NCBI GenBank assembly: GCA_963668605.1
Contig: OY764903.1
Location: forward strand, 5,394,001 to 5,458,000
Source: G963668605 sp963668605
GTDB lineage: Bacteria; Acidobacteriota; Terriglobia; Bryobacterales; Bryobacteraceae
Direction: 5' to 3'
Length of the DNA: 64,000 bases
In this document: positions 35,537 through 42,770 of the stretch, piece after piece
Layout of the letters: every line of letters starts with the position of its first letter
Numbering within the stretch: position 1 is the first letter of the stretch
Made by a program: the position numbers and the translations under genes
The notes under the pieces: model-generated
Seen by the model: only the letters and a program-made list of their open reading frames with translations
The model's database searches: none
What the model was told of the DNA's origin: nothing

Positions 35537-35898
35537 AGTGCCAGCAAAGCCACTCCGCCGGCGACCAGGCACGCGCCGGCCCAACGCCGCGGGCTGACCT
35601 GTTCCCCGAGGATGTATTTGGCGAGAATCGTCTCCACCACATAGCTCGCCGCCGTGGCCGGAACGGCAAAGCTTAGGTCCGAGACCCCCAGCAGGGTCAT
35701 GAAGGCGAAGAACGAGACGGCCATGAAGCAGACCGCCAGGATCAGATTGCGGCGCCGCACCAGAGCGGCGAGCAGGCGGCCGAGGCCGCTCGGACGGAAG
35801 TCCTCGATCTCGCCGTGACGCTTCATTTCACGGCTTTGCAGCAGATCACCGATGGTGGTGCTGCCGACGATCAGCGCGACCAGCAGCCAGGCGTTCAT
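35533..35898 (-). CDS. Half-size EamA/SMR-type membrane protein 2
   Basis: This 121-residue protein has four predicted membrane helices: MNAWLLVALIVGSTTIGDLL, LILAVCFMAVSFFAFMTLLG, LSFAVPATAASYVVETILAK and WAGACLVAGGVALLAL. It resembles one half of an EamA transporter, or the ArnE/ArnF-type undecaprenyl-sugar flippase subunits. The ATG at 35898 overlaps the stop of the related upstream gene by four bases, and its own stop overlaps hpnI. A paired flippase for a hopanoid or sugar precursor is an inference from this position. Confidence 0.75.
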   Translation of the reverse strand: MNAWLLVALIVGSTTIGDLLQSREMKRHGEIEDFRPSGLGRLLAALVRRRNLILAVCFMAVSFFAFMTLLGVSDLSFAVPATAASYVVETILAKYILGEQVSPRRWAGACLVAGGVALLAL

Positions 35899-36293
35899 GA
35901 GGTGGTCCTCGGCGCGGTGGCGCCCACAAGTGCAGTGCCGGCGACAATCAGCAATGTGCCGGACCAGCGCTGCCAACTGACTTGCTCGTTTAGAAAAAAC
36001 TGCCCCATTAGCGCCGAAAAGACGTAGCCCAGCGATGTGATCGGCAACACATAGCTCAAGTCAGCCCAACTCAGCAAGGCCATGCGCGCGAGCATCCACA
36101 GAATCAGCAGCGCGATTCCGCCTGCCACCCACGGACTGAACATGACCCTGAGATAAGACAGCGGCGACGCCGAGAGCGCGGGTGCGTGCTTCAGGCCCCA
36201 GCTCATGAAGAAATTTCCCAGCACATTGCTGAAGATCACCACAATGCTCAGGACAAGAGTCTTGGTGCGCAGCGCCGCGGTTTGATCGTTCAT
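35895..36293 (-). CDS. Half-size EamA/SMR-type membrane protein 1
   Basis: This 132-residue protein has four hydrophobic helices: TLVLSIVVIFSNVLGNFFMS, PWVAGGIALLILWMLARMAL, LSYVLPITSLGYVFSALMGQ and WSGTLLIVAGTALVGA. Its PITSLGYVFSAL segment parallels the PATAASYVVETI segment of the next gene, suggesting a heterodimer of two related halves. It lies eight bases after hpnJ and is coupled to the following half by an ATGA overlap. Confidence 0.75.
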   Translation of the reverse strand: MNDQTAALRTKTLVLSIVVIFSNVLGNFFMSWGLKHAPALSASPLSYLRVMFSPWVAGGIALLILWMLARMALLSWADLSYVLPITSLGYVFSALMGQFFLNEQVSWQRWSGTLLIVAGTALVGATAPRTTS

Positions 36294-36301
36294 GAAAGCG
36301 A

Positions 36302-37756
36302 TCAGTCTCCGGCGTTGGCCATCGCCGGCTGTTTACTGTCTTTCACAAACTTCTTGCGCTTGGCTCGCAATGCCATGTACTCGCGGGCCTCTTTGTACAG
36401 GCGGCGGCGCTCGTCGCCGTTGAAGATTGCCTTACGCACGATGCGCCAGATAATCCGCGGCCGGAAGAAATACTCGCCATAGAAACGCTCCACCGCGTCG
36501 ACCAGGTCGGCGCGATCGAGGCCGGGATAGATCACGTTGGGAAGCTGGTGGCCCACGTCGTCAGTCATCGAATCGAGCGTGATCAGCTTGTTCTGCTTGG
36601 CGTAATCATAAAACTCGGTGCCCGGATAGGGATGCGCGATCGAAACCTGTATCGTCTCGACGTCGAGTTCCTTCGCGAAGCTGATGCTGCGGTTGATGCT
36701 TTCGCGCGTCTCGCCGGGCAGCCCGACGATAAAGTCGCCGTGCACCAGAAGCCCGAGCTTCTTGGTGTTCTCCGTGAAGCGCCGCGCCATGTCGATCGTA
36801 GCGCCCTTCTTGATATTCTTGAGCACCTGCGGATCGCCCGATTCATAGCCCACGATCAGCAGCCGGCAGCCGGCCTCCTTCATGGCCTTGAGCGTGTCGT
36901 AATCCGTGGTCACGCGCGAGGTGCAGCTCCAGGTGAAATTCAGTGGCGCCAGCTTCTTGCACAACTCGATGGTGCGCGACTTCTGGTAGTTGAACGTGTC
37001 GTCGTCGAAGAAGATCTCTTTCAAGCCGTCGAAGTTCTGGAGTGCCCACTGCACTTCGTTTGCGATGTCGCCGGCCGAGCGCAGGCGCCAGCGATGCCCG
37101 GAATGCGTCTGCGGCCATAGGCAGAACGTGCACATCGCCGGGCAGCCGCGCGACGTGTACAGCGAAACGAATGGGTTGAGCAGGAACGGAACGTTGTAAT
37201 TGCGGAAATCGAGATCGCGCTTATAAATCTTCGTCACCCAGGGCAACTCGTCGAGATTCTCGATCGAGGGGCCTTCGAGGTTGTGCACGTATCCGCCGTT
37301 TTTGCGGAAACTAACGCCGGGCAGATCTTCCAACTGCGCTCCGTTGGCGAAGTTGACGATCTGATGGTCGAACTCGCGGCGCACAACGAAGTCGATAGCG
37401 GTGGACAGGCGCAGGGTCTTTTCCGGATCCGTGGTCACCGGCGGACCGACGAAGGCGACTTTCAACTTGGGGTTGGTGTCCTTCATCATGCCGGCGATCT
37501 TCACATCGACGTTGAAGCCGGGCGTCGAGGTGAACAGCACGAGCAGCTCAAAATCGTTTGCCATCGCGACGGTCTGCTCGATCGAGATCTTGTGCGGAGG
37601 CGCATCGACCACTTTGCTGTCCGGCAACATGCCCGCCGGATAGCACAACCACACGGGATACCAGTAGGATTCAATCTCTCGCGATGCGGGCCAGCGCGAA
37701 CTCGCCCCTCCGTCAAAACCTTCAAAGGAAGGGGGATTCAGAAATAAAGTACGCAT
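36302..37756 (-). CDS. hpnJ: HpnJ hopanoid radical SAM protein
   Basis: This 484-residue B12-binding radical SAM enzyme is linked to forming the cyclitol ether head of composite hopanoids. It starts MRTLFLNPPSFEGFDGGASS. A cobalamin-binding domain covers about 10-150, and the cluster motif CPAMCTFC lies near 205-212. The YESGDPQVLKNIKKGAT and HGDFIVGLPGETRESINRSI blocks follow. It heads the unit hpnJ, two half-transporters, hpnI. The deacetylase hpnK normally expected between the HpnI and HpnJ steps is not in this window. Confidence 0.9.
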   Translation of the reverse strand: MRTLFLNPPSFEGFDGGASSRWPASREIESYWYPVWLCYPAGMLPDSKVVDAPPHKISIEQTVAMANDFELLVLFTSTPGFNVDVKIAGMMKDTNPKLKVAFVGPPVTTDPEKTLRLSTAIDFVVRREFDHQIVNFANGAQLEDLPGVSFRKNGGYVHNLEGPSIENLDELPWVTKIYKRDLDFRNYNVPFLLNPFVSLYTSRGCPAMCTFCLWPQTHSGHRWRLRSAGDIANEVQWALQNFDGLKEIFFDDDTFNYQKSRTIELCKKLAPLNFTWSCTSRVTTDYDTLKAMKEAGCRLLIVGYESGDPQVLKNIKKGATIDMARRFTENTKKLGLLVHGDFIVGLPGETRESINRSISFAKELDVETIQVSIAHPYPGTEFYDYAKQNKLITLDSMTDDVGHQLPNVIYPGLDRADLVDAVERFYGEYFFRPRIIWRIVRKAIFNGDERRRLYKEAREYMALRAKRKKFVKDSKQPAMANAGD

Positions 37757-37903
37757 TGCAACCTACTTTGAGCTTATGTGACTTGACTAGGGAACTTCAA
37801 CTTGCCGCAAGGGAACACGGCGCTTTCCGGCCTCGAACGGTGGACTTTGACTCCTGAAGCGAACCGCGGAAAACCGCCGGCCAGTCGTCTGCAACGCGAC
37901 GCG

Positions 37904-38632
37904 TTAGTTTTCGACGGGGTTGCCGAGCACCACAGCCTGCTCATCTTCCGCCGGGCGGTAGCCGGAGTAGGTAACGCTCAATTCAGCGCGGCCGATGATC
38001 CGGGTTTCGATAACGGTGTCGACATGGCTCAGCACAGCGGTGCCATCCTGCATCTTGTAATCCCGGACAAACTGCACCTTCTTCAGAAAGACGGAGGGGT
38101 TCTTCACAAAGGTACCGGACTCACGCACCGCATAGTAGTTCTCAGGGTCCACCCACAGCTCGCCCTTGAACAAGCCTACGGCCTTTTTGTGCGGTTTGAC
38201 TTCGAAAACGTGGACAGCCCTGTCGTTGCGCTTTGCCAGTCCCTTGTACTTGAACTTGTAATTCGCCGGAGTGATGGCCAGCGATCGTGTGCTGGTCGCC
38301 ACCTCGGTCTCGGCCGTCATAAAACGGGCGATGACCTCTTTTTTGATGACGTTGTCTCCGGTGTATTTAATCGCGTTGTACGTAATCCGGCCGATCCGGG
38401 AAATCTGCCGAAGCGCCTCGAGGTGGCCTTCCTTTTGCAGACGAGGCAGCTTGGCTTCGATATCCGTCTGCATCACCATGCCCATCATCCGGGATTTCTG
38501 TTCCTGGGAAGCGCTCAGATATTTGTTCAGGATTTCAACGGCCTGCGGACTCTCGCCCGGCTCGGCGCGCACGACCGGCACCGCGATAAGGGCGGCGCAG
38601 AGGATACTTGCTATGCCGGAAAATCTTGACAT
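37904..38632 (-). CDS. Exported LolA-like protein of unknown function
   Basis: This 242-residue protein has a signal peptide (MSRFSGIASILCAALIAVPV, cleavage near VRA-EPG). The mature part is rich in beta strands, such as YKFKYKGLAKRNDRAVHVFE, LFKGELWVDPENYYAVRESG and VIETRIIGRAELSVTYSGYR. This pattern resembles the half-barrel of outer-membrane lipoprotein-sorting proteins (LolA/LolB/RseB-like). Acidobacterial genomes carry many such proteins and no substrate is known. Start 38632 is chosen over the codon at 38650 for a cleaner signal peptide. Confidence 0.75.
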   Translation of the reverse strand: MSRFSGIASILCAALIAVPVVRAEPGESPQAVEILNKYLSASQEQKSRMMGMVMQTDIEAKLPRLQKEGHLEALRQISRIGRITYNAIKYTGDNVIKKEVIARFMTAETEVATSTRSLAITPANYKFKYKGLAKRNDRAVHVFEVKPHKKAVGLFKGELWVDPENYYAVRESGTFVKNPSVFLKKVQFVRDYKMQDGTAVLSHVDTVIETRIIGRAELSVTYSGYRPAEDEQAVVLGNPVEN

Positions 38633-38974
38633 AAATCTAGGAACGCACAACTCCGCATCAAGGCGCTATGTTCTCAGATTACGATAGTGTGACGAGTATG
38701 GCAACAGCTCAGTTCCCCTCAAAGCCCCGAGATCTGATGCTATGACACTTATATTACAAATGCCGGTTTGCGGTAGTCCACGGCGAGGATCGCCAGTGTC
38801 CGGCTCGCGATTCTCAGGTGACGGCAGTTCGAGCCACCCCACGACCGGCGGCAACTCCAAAGTCCCAGCACCACCACCTTTCCAATCACTCTTGCGCGCT
38901 AAGCTGCTCGCTAGCAATGATATACCGGAATCGGGATGCCGACTCATATATTTCCCCAGGTGCACTCCGCGAAA

Positions 38975-38999
38975 GGTCGAATCGCCGGGCGATTTGACC
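38975..38999. repeat. 25-base near-perfect palindrome over the secG -35 region
   Basis: GGTCGAATCGCC and GGCGATTTGACC form 12-base arms around one central G, with a single mismatch. The right arm contains the TTGACC -35 box (38994-38999) of the secG promoter. The arrangement suggests an operator for a dimeric regulator, though an RNA-level role is not excluded. Confidence 0.55.
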
Positions 39000-39023
39000 C
39001 CGGCTGTCCGGCTCGCCTATACT
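38994..39023 (+). promoter_or_regulatory. Sigma-70 promoter of secG
   Basis: TTGACC (38994-38999) and TATACT (39018-39023) are 18 bases apart. The transcript would begin about 18 bases before the secG ATG at 39047. Confidence 0.7.
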
Positions 39024-39046
39024 GTAAAGGCGAAGTAGAGCGAATT

Positions 39047-39547
39047 ATGGTTATCCTGCTGACGATTATTCACGTCATTGTGTGTCTGTTCCTGATCATC
39101 GTTGTCCTGCTGCAAAGCGGGAAGGCGGCAGATCTGGCTGGCGCGTTCGGTGGAATGGGCTCGCAGACGGCGTTCGGCCCGCGCGGTGGGGCGACGGTGC
39201 TCACCAGGGCGACGACGATCGCGGCAGGGGTATTCATGTTGACCTCGTTGACCCTTGCGATTATGGCCAGCCGCGGAATGGGCGGCGGCGGTTCGACCGT
39301 GCTGGAAAAGGCGGCGCCCGTCAAGCCGTCCCAGACGCCGCAGCAGGCTCCTCCTGTTACGCAGGCTCCGGGTGGCGACACGTCCAGGCCAGTAATGGTC
39401 ACGCCTGGTGAGGGACCGGTCGTTCCGGGCCAGCCGTCGGTAACAATCTCCACCGAGGACGGCAAGAACAGTAAGACGTTGCCGCTGGATATCAAGCCCG
39501 TCCCGCCAGGACAGGTTCCTCCGGCGCAGCAGCAGAAGAAAAAGTAA
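39047..39547 (+). CDS. secG: Protein translocase subunit SecG, extended C-terminus
   Basis: This 166-residue inner-membrane subunit of SecYEG has a first helix MVILLTIIHVIVCLFLIIVV, the conserved LLQSGKAADLAGAFGGMGSQ loop, FGPRGGATVLTRATTIAAG and a second helix ending near residue 80. After the 75-80-residue core comes an 85-residue Pro/Gln/Thr-rich tail ending in KKK that is not part of usual SecG. The ATG at 39047 is fixed by the core and the promoter. tRNA-Leu follows 17 bases after the stop. Confidence 0.92.
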   Translation: MVILLTIIHVIVCLFLIIVVLLQSGKAADLAGAFGGMGSQTAFGPRGGATVLTRATTIAAGVFMLTSLTLAIMASRGMGGGGSTVLEKAAPVKPSQTPQQAPPVTQAPGGDTSRPVMVTPGEGPVVPGQPSVTISTEDGKNSKTLPLDIKPVPPGQVPPAQQQKKK

Positions 39548-39564
39548 CGAGTTTGTACCACCCT

Positions 39565-39651
39565 GCGGAGGTGGCGGAATTGGCAGACGCACTAGCTTGA
39601 GGTGCTAGCGGGAGAAATCTCGTGGGGGTTCAAGTCCCCCTCTCCGCACCA
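39565..39651 (+). tRNA. tRNA-Leu (anticodon GAG)
   Basis: The 87-base gene includes an encoded CCA. The acceptor stem GCGGAGG pairs with TCTCCGC (one G-T). The anticodon loop CTTGAGG gives GAG for leucine CTC/CTT codons. A long variable arm (class II) follows, and the T arm is GGGGG-TTCAAGT-CCCCC. A terminator follows it directly, so secG and the tRNA may share a transcript. Confidence 0.96.
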
Positions 39652-39670
39652 TTTATTTTCAGTAGTTTGA

Positions 39671-39707
39671 GAAAGGCCGATCAGCGATGATCGGCCCTTT
39701 CTTTTTG
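39671..39707 (+). terminator. Rho-independent terminator after tRNA-Leu
   Basis: GGCCGATCA (39675-39683) and TGATCGGCC (39688-39696) form a nine-base stem around GCGA, extended by a GAAA/TTTC pairing with one bulge. CTTTCTTTTT follows. Confidence 0.85.
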
Positions 39708-40147
39708 CGGCTGTGCCCACGGTACGGCACAGAAAAACGGAATGGTAAGGATAGGGAAAAGGGGCGTGAAAAGAGCTTCCCGGTCAGAAGTGGCCTTGAT
39801 GGGCATAGCTCGGGCACAGTCCAGGCGCTACGCTCTTTCCGCTCCGCTTGCATCAGAGATTTGGCTATCTGAATACCCACCAACCGCTGACGGCGAAAGA
39901 ACTGGCGGTGTCGTCGCCGACGCCAGCCTGGAAGACGGTGACCTAGCGGCAGGGAGTGAAACGGAAACTGCGGTCTCGCTTCGCCGCCGTCCGCGTTCGT
40001 TCGGCGCACCGCGACTACTAGCAGGCACAACCGCACCCGGAGGCGTGGCTGCTCATCGAGTGGCCCAGGTTTCTTCCGCAAAACGACGCCGAATCGCGCA
40101 GCGGTCATTTCAGATGTGCACCAATCCAAAAAAAAGACCGGGATCAC
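39708..40147. other. Non-coding stretch between tRNA-Leu and the fliC promoter
   Basis: About 440 bases separate the tRNA terminator from the fliC promoter. The centre holds a transposase remnant (39881-40066). I see no gene in the rest. A + frame at 39742-40152 crosses the remnant in the wrong frame and is not supported. Confidence 0.55.
39881..40066 (+). pseudogene. Remnant of an IS701-type transposase
   Basis: One frame reads QPLTAKELAVSSPTPAWKTV, then a stop, KRKLRSRFAAVRVRSAHRDY, another stop, and PHPEAWLLIEWP. These are consecutive blocks of IS701-family (IS4 superfamily) transposases, where PLSSRFARVRV and PEEWLLIEWP are typical. In-frame TAG codons lie at 39944-39946 and 40019-40021. 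Only about 62 codons remain and homology ends after WP, so this is a decayed internal fragment. No terminal inverted repeats were found. Confidence 0.72.
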
Positions 40148-40174
40148 TCTAATTTCTTGTAACTCTTCCGAGAA
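40148..40174 (+). promoter_or_regulatory. Sigma-28 (FliA) promoter of fliC
   Basis: TCTAATTT (40148-40155), exactly 11 bases, then TCCGAGAA (40167-40174) match the FliA consensus TAAAGTTT-N11-GCCGATAA at five and six of eight positions. The start would be about 40182, giving a leader of about 60 bases. Confidence 0.5.
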
Positions 40175-40201
40175 TAAAGTTGCCGGCTGAGATCCAGCGG
40201 G

Positions 40202-40243
40202 TTCGGCAAAAAGCCGAAACAAATTCGGAGAGGACACAAGGAC
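40202..40243 (+). promoter_or_regulatory. fliC leader: hairpin and GGA-rich, CsrA-like ribosome site
   Basis: TTCGGC-AAAAA-GCCGAA (40202-40218) is a perfect six-base hairpin in the fliC leader. It is followed by GGAGAGGA (40227-40234) and ACAAGGACAT running into the start codon. The latter resembles the CsrA target core ACARGGA. Three GGA motifs close to the start codon are the usual layout of CsrA-repressed flagellin leaders. Confidence 0.4.
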
Positions 40244-41053
40244 ATGTTTTCGATTCAAACGAACATCAACTCGATCGAGGCCCAGGAGAACATCCGGGTG
40301 AATGGAGAATTCCAGAGCCAAACGATCCGCCGGCTCACTTCCGGCTACCGCATCAACCAATCTGGCGACGACGCAGCGGGACTTGCCATCGCCAACAAAT
40401 TCCGCAACGATAGCGCGGAACTGGTGCAGGGCGTGCGCAACGCCAACGACGCCGTCAGCGTTCTGCAGATCATCGACGGCGGACTGAACAACATCGGAAA
40501 GATCGTGGACCGGCTGAAGACGCTGGCCACGGAAGGCTCCTCCGATACTTTCAAGGGCGACTACACCACGCTCAACACCGAATATAACGCGCTGCTGACG
40601 GAAATCGACCGTCAGGCGAACAACATCGCTCTCGGCTCCACGACTTCCACGTACGCGAAGAACCTGTCGGTGCACATCGGCGGCAACAGCTCGGACGTCA
40701 GCGTGAACCTGAGCGGTTCGGCCGTTGGCATGGCGGGACTTGGTCTGGCCACTGCGACCATGACCGACAAGACGACTTCGGCCGCCCTGCTGACCGCGAT
40801 CAATACCGCGGTGTCGAAACTCGGCACGGTTCAGGGTTCGGTCGGTACTGCGCAGAACGAATTGGCCTACGCCATTCAACTCGGCCAGTCGCAGATTTCC
40901 AGCTACGCAGCCGCTGAGTCGCGCATCCGCGACGCCGATATGGCCGCGGAAGCCGCCAACCTGACCAAGGCCCAGGTCTTGCAGCAGGCCGGCTTCGCCG
41001 CGATGGCGCAGTCGAATTCCGCCCCGCAGCAAGTCCTGTCTCTGCTTCGCTAG
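40244..41053 (+). CDS. fliC: Flagellin FliC (short form)
   Basis: This 269-residue filament subunit holds essentially only the conserved D0/D1 regions: N-terminal INSIEAQENIRVNGEFQSQT and LTSGYRINQSGDDAAGLAIA, C-terminal RIRDADMAAEAANLTKAQVL and QQVLSLLR. The short middle (about 130-190) leaves no room for D2/D3 domains, so the filament surface would be minimal. A glycosyltransferase two genes downstream could modify it. It has its own sigma-28-like promoter and leader, and fliD downstream has a separate sigma-54-like promoter. Confidence 0.97.
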   Translation: MFSIQTNINSIEAQENIRVNGEFQSQTIRRLTSGYRINQSGDDAAGLAIANKFRNDSAELVQGVRNANDAVSVLQIIDGGLNNIGKIVDRLKTLATEGSSDTFKGDYTTLNTEYNALLTEIDRQANNIALGSTTSTYAKNLSVHIGGNSSDVSVNLSGSAVGMAGLGLATATMTDKTTSAALLTAINTAVSKLGTVQGSVGTAQNELAYAIQLGQSQISSYAAAESRIRDADMAAEAANLTKAQVLQQAGFAAMAQSNSAPQQVLSLLR

Positions 41054-41072
41054 TAGCCGGCTAGTCTGATTC

Positions 41073-41089
41073 TGGCCCTTGGCTTGCTG
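41073..41089 (+). promoter_or_regulatory. Sigma-54 (-24/-12) promoter of fliD
   Basis: CTGGCCCTTGGCTTGCT has GG (41074-41075) and GC (41086-41087) ten bases apart, with a full TGGC and TTGC. The predicted start, about 41099, is only about seven bases before the fliD ATG. Confidence 0.55.
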
Positions 41090-41105
41090 AGTTAATGGAG
41101 GCATT

Positions 41106-42443
41106 ATGGGTAGCAGCAGCGCAATTTTTTCCGGGAGCAGCCGGTACTCGAATGACTTTCAGGAAGTCATCGACCGGGCGGTTAAGATTGCGTCGCTGCC
41201 ACTCACGCAGTTGCAGAATCAGAAGCTCACGCTTACCGAGCGGTCGGATGCGATTGCCGTGCTCGCGACCGACTTCACAGCGCTCTCGGATGCGATCCAG
41301 TCCCTGGACGCAGCCGGGGGCGCAAGCTCATTTGCTGCAACGGTTTCCGACGAATCTGCGGCCACCGTATCGCTATCGGAAGGCGTCGCTGCGAGCGAGT
41401 ATTCGATCGAAGTGCTCGATTCCGGTTCCTACAGTTCGTCCATGAGCGCGGACACCCTTCCCGTTGTGGCGGACCCGTCGCGGGAAAACATTAGCGGTTC
41501 GACCTCGTTCACACTTACGGTTGCGGGCCAAACCTACCAGTTGTCTTCTGCCTCCGGCTCGCTGACAAGCCTCGCCGCAGCCATTAATGGAGCGAACGCC
41601 GGCGTCAAGGCGGTGCTGCTAAACGTCGGAGGTTCGTCACAACCTGACTATCGGCTGACACTGCGCAGCGAAAAATTAGCGAACGTCAGCGTGCAACTGA
41701 ACGACGGCTCGATCGATTTAATGAACACCCTCACAACCGGTTCACCGTTAACCTATCGCGTTAACGGGCAGCCGGCCACTGCGATTTCGAGCGACACCAG
41801 AACGGTCACCGTCTCTCCCGGCGTCCAGGTCACGTTGAAAGCCGTGGGTACGACAGGCATCTCCATTGCCAGGTCGGCATCGAGTGCGAAGGACGGGATT
41901 GACGCGTTCGTCAAGGCCTATAACACCGTAGTGGACGACATCGACAAGAACCGGGGGACGGGCGCAGGGCCGCTGGCTGGCGACAGCCTGCTGACTTATC
42001 TGACAAACGCTCTGCGGTCGCTTTCCGGACATCAAGAGGACGGTGGAGCGCTCAAGTCGCTGGATGGTCTCGGAATCACGCTCGACAAGCACGGGAAACT
42101 GAGCTTCAGTCAGGCCACATTCGATTCGAACGCGACGGCCGATCCCGACTCGGTTTTTAGCTTCCTCGGATCGACGACGAGCGGCGGATTCCTCAAGACC
42201 GCCTACGCGATCCTGCAGGAGACGAGCGAATCGTCGGAAAGTTCGCTGCAACTCGCGAAGACCTCACTGGATAGCTCGATTTCGAACCAGGATAACCTGA
42301 TCCGCGAGAACCAGGAGAGGGTTGACGCGCTGCGTGAGAGGTTGATGAGCCAGATGGCCGCGGCGGATGCGCTGATCGCCAATCTCGAACAGCAGGTGAA
42401 GATGATTCAAAACCTGTTCCAGCTCAATAACAGTAATGCCTAA
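41106..42443 (+). CDS. fliD: Flagellar filament cap protein FliD
   Basis: This 445-residue cap protein promotes flagellin polymerisation at the tip. The N-terminal domain begins SNDFQEVIDRAVKIASLPLT with a coiled-coil region, the middle includes the FliD_N/hook-IN repeat (FTLTVAGQTYQLSSASGSLT), and the C-terminal FliD_C segment ends RERLMSQMAAADALIANLEQ. Start follows GGAGG. It lies directly after fliC, and its end overlaps the next small gene by eight bases. Confidence 0.93.
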   Translation: MGSSSAIFSGSSRYSNDFQEVIDRAVKIASLPLTQLQNQKLTLTERSDAIAVLATDFTALSDAIQSLDAAGGASSFAATVSDESAATVSLSEGVAASEYSIEVLDSGSYSSSMSADTLPVVADPSRENISGSTSFTLTVAGQTYQLSSASGSLTSLAAAINGANAGVKAVLLNVGGSSQPDYRLTLRSEKLANVSVQLNDGSIDLMNTLTTGSPLTYRVNGQPATAISSDTRTVTVSPGVQVTLKAVGTTGISIARSASSAKDGIDAFVKAYNTVVDDIDKNRGTGAGPLAGDSLLTYLTNALRSLSGHQEDGGALKSLDGLGITLDKHGKLSFSQATFDSNATADPDSVFSFLGSTTSGGFLKTAYAILQETSESSESSLQLAKTSLDSSISNQDNLIRENQERVDALRERLMSQMAAADALIANLEQQVKMIQNLFQLNNSNA

Positions 42444-42756
42444 CGCCTCCTCTTATCGTGCCGAACTAAAACGATCTGCGGAAGCGTTCCGGGAGGCTAT
42501 CCTCTCCGAACAGTTCGGAACCGCTTCCGAGCGGCTCAGCGATTACAGGGAACTGTTGAAGACGGCTGCGGCAGAACTGACAGAGGATCAGCGTGGGGAG
42601 ATTCAAGTGGAACTGGCTGCGCTTCTACACTGGGCGCTGCGCAGTACTCAGATCGCGCGCGCTCACTTGTCGCTTTGTCTCGCAGGATTGCCAGTGCGTC
42701 CGCTGTATCAACCCGGATCGAGAAGATCCGCTGGCAGAACGGTGGCGGAGGCCTAG
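42436..42756 (+). CDS. Small FliT-like flagellar protein
   Basis: This 106-residue, mostly helical protein overlaps the fliD end, the usual place for the FliD chaperone FliT. Residues 5-75 (RAELKRSAEAFREAILSEQF and the QVELAALLHWALRSTQIARA region) could form a helical bundle. Sequence similarity to characterised FliT is not evident, so the role is inferred from position and fold. The last 30 residues are basic and irregular. Confidence 0.55.
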   Translation: MPNASSYRAELKRSAEAFREAILSEQFGTASERLSDYRELLKTAAAELTEDQRGEIQVELAALLHWALRSTQIARAHLSLCLAGLPVRPLYQPGSRRSAGRTVAEA

Positions 42757-42770
42757 GAGGGGAATTGAAA

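Larger units (their letters stand above)
38633..39046. other. 414-base intergenic region upstream of secG
   Basis: No convincing gene is seen. The only frames are short, overlapping on both strands and lack ribosome sites. The right end holds the secG promoter and a 25-base palindrome over its -35 element. Confidence 0.6.

Noticed and set aside
38666..38965. Short overlapping frames on both strands upstream of secG
   Set aside because: No ribosome site, no recognisable family and no partner gene; treated as intergenic.
39742..40152. 136-codon + frame upstream of fliC
   Set aside because: It crosses the transposase remnant in a different frame, lacks a ribosome site and resembles nothing known.
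40175..40190. TAAAGTTG at 40175 as the fliC sigma-28 -35 box
   Set aside because: No GCCGATAA-like box follows at 11-12 bases, and it lies after the better-spaced TCTAATTT/TCCGAGAA pair.
39659..41104. 481-codon minus-strand frame over fliC and the region upstream
   Set aside because: It is antisense to flagellin, reads as low-complexity Arg/Val-rich sequence and has no family pattern.
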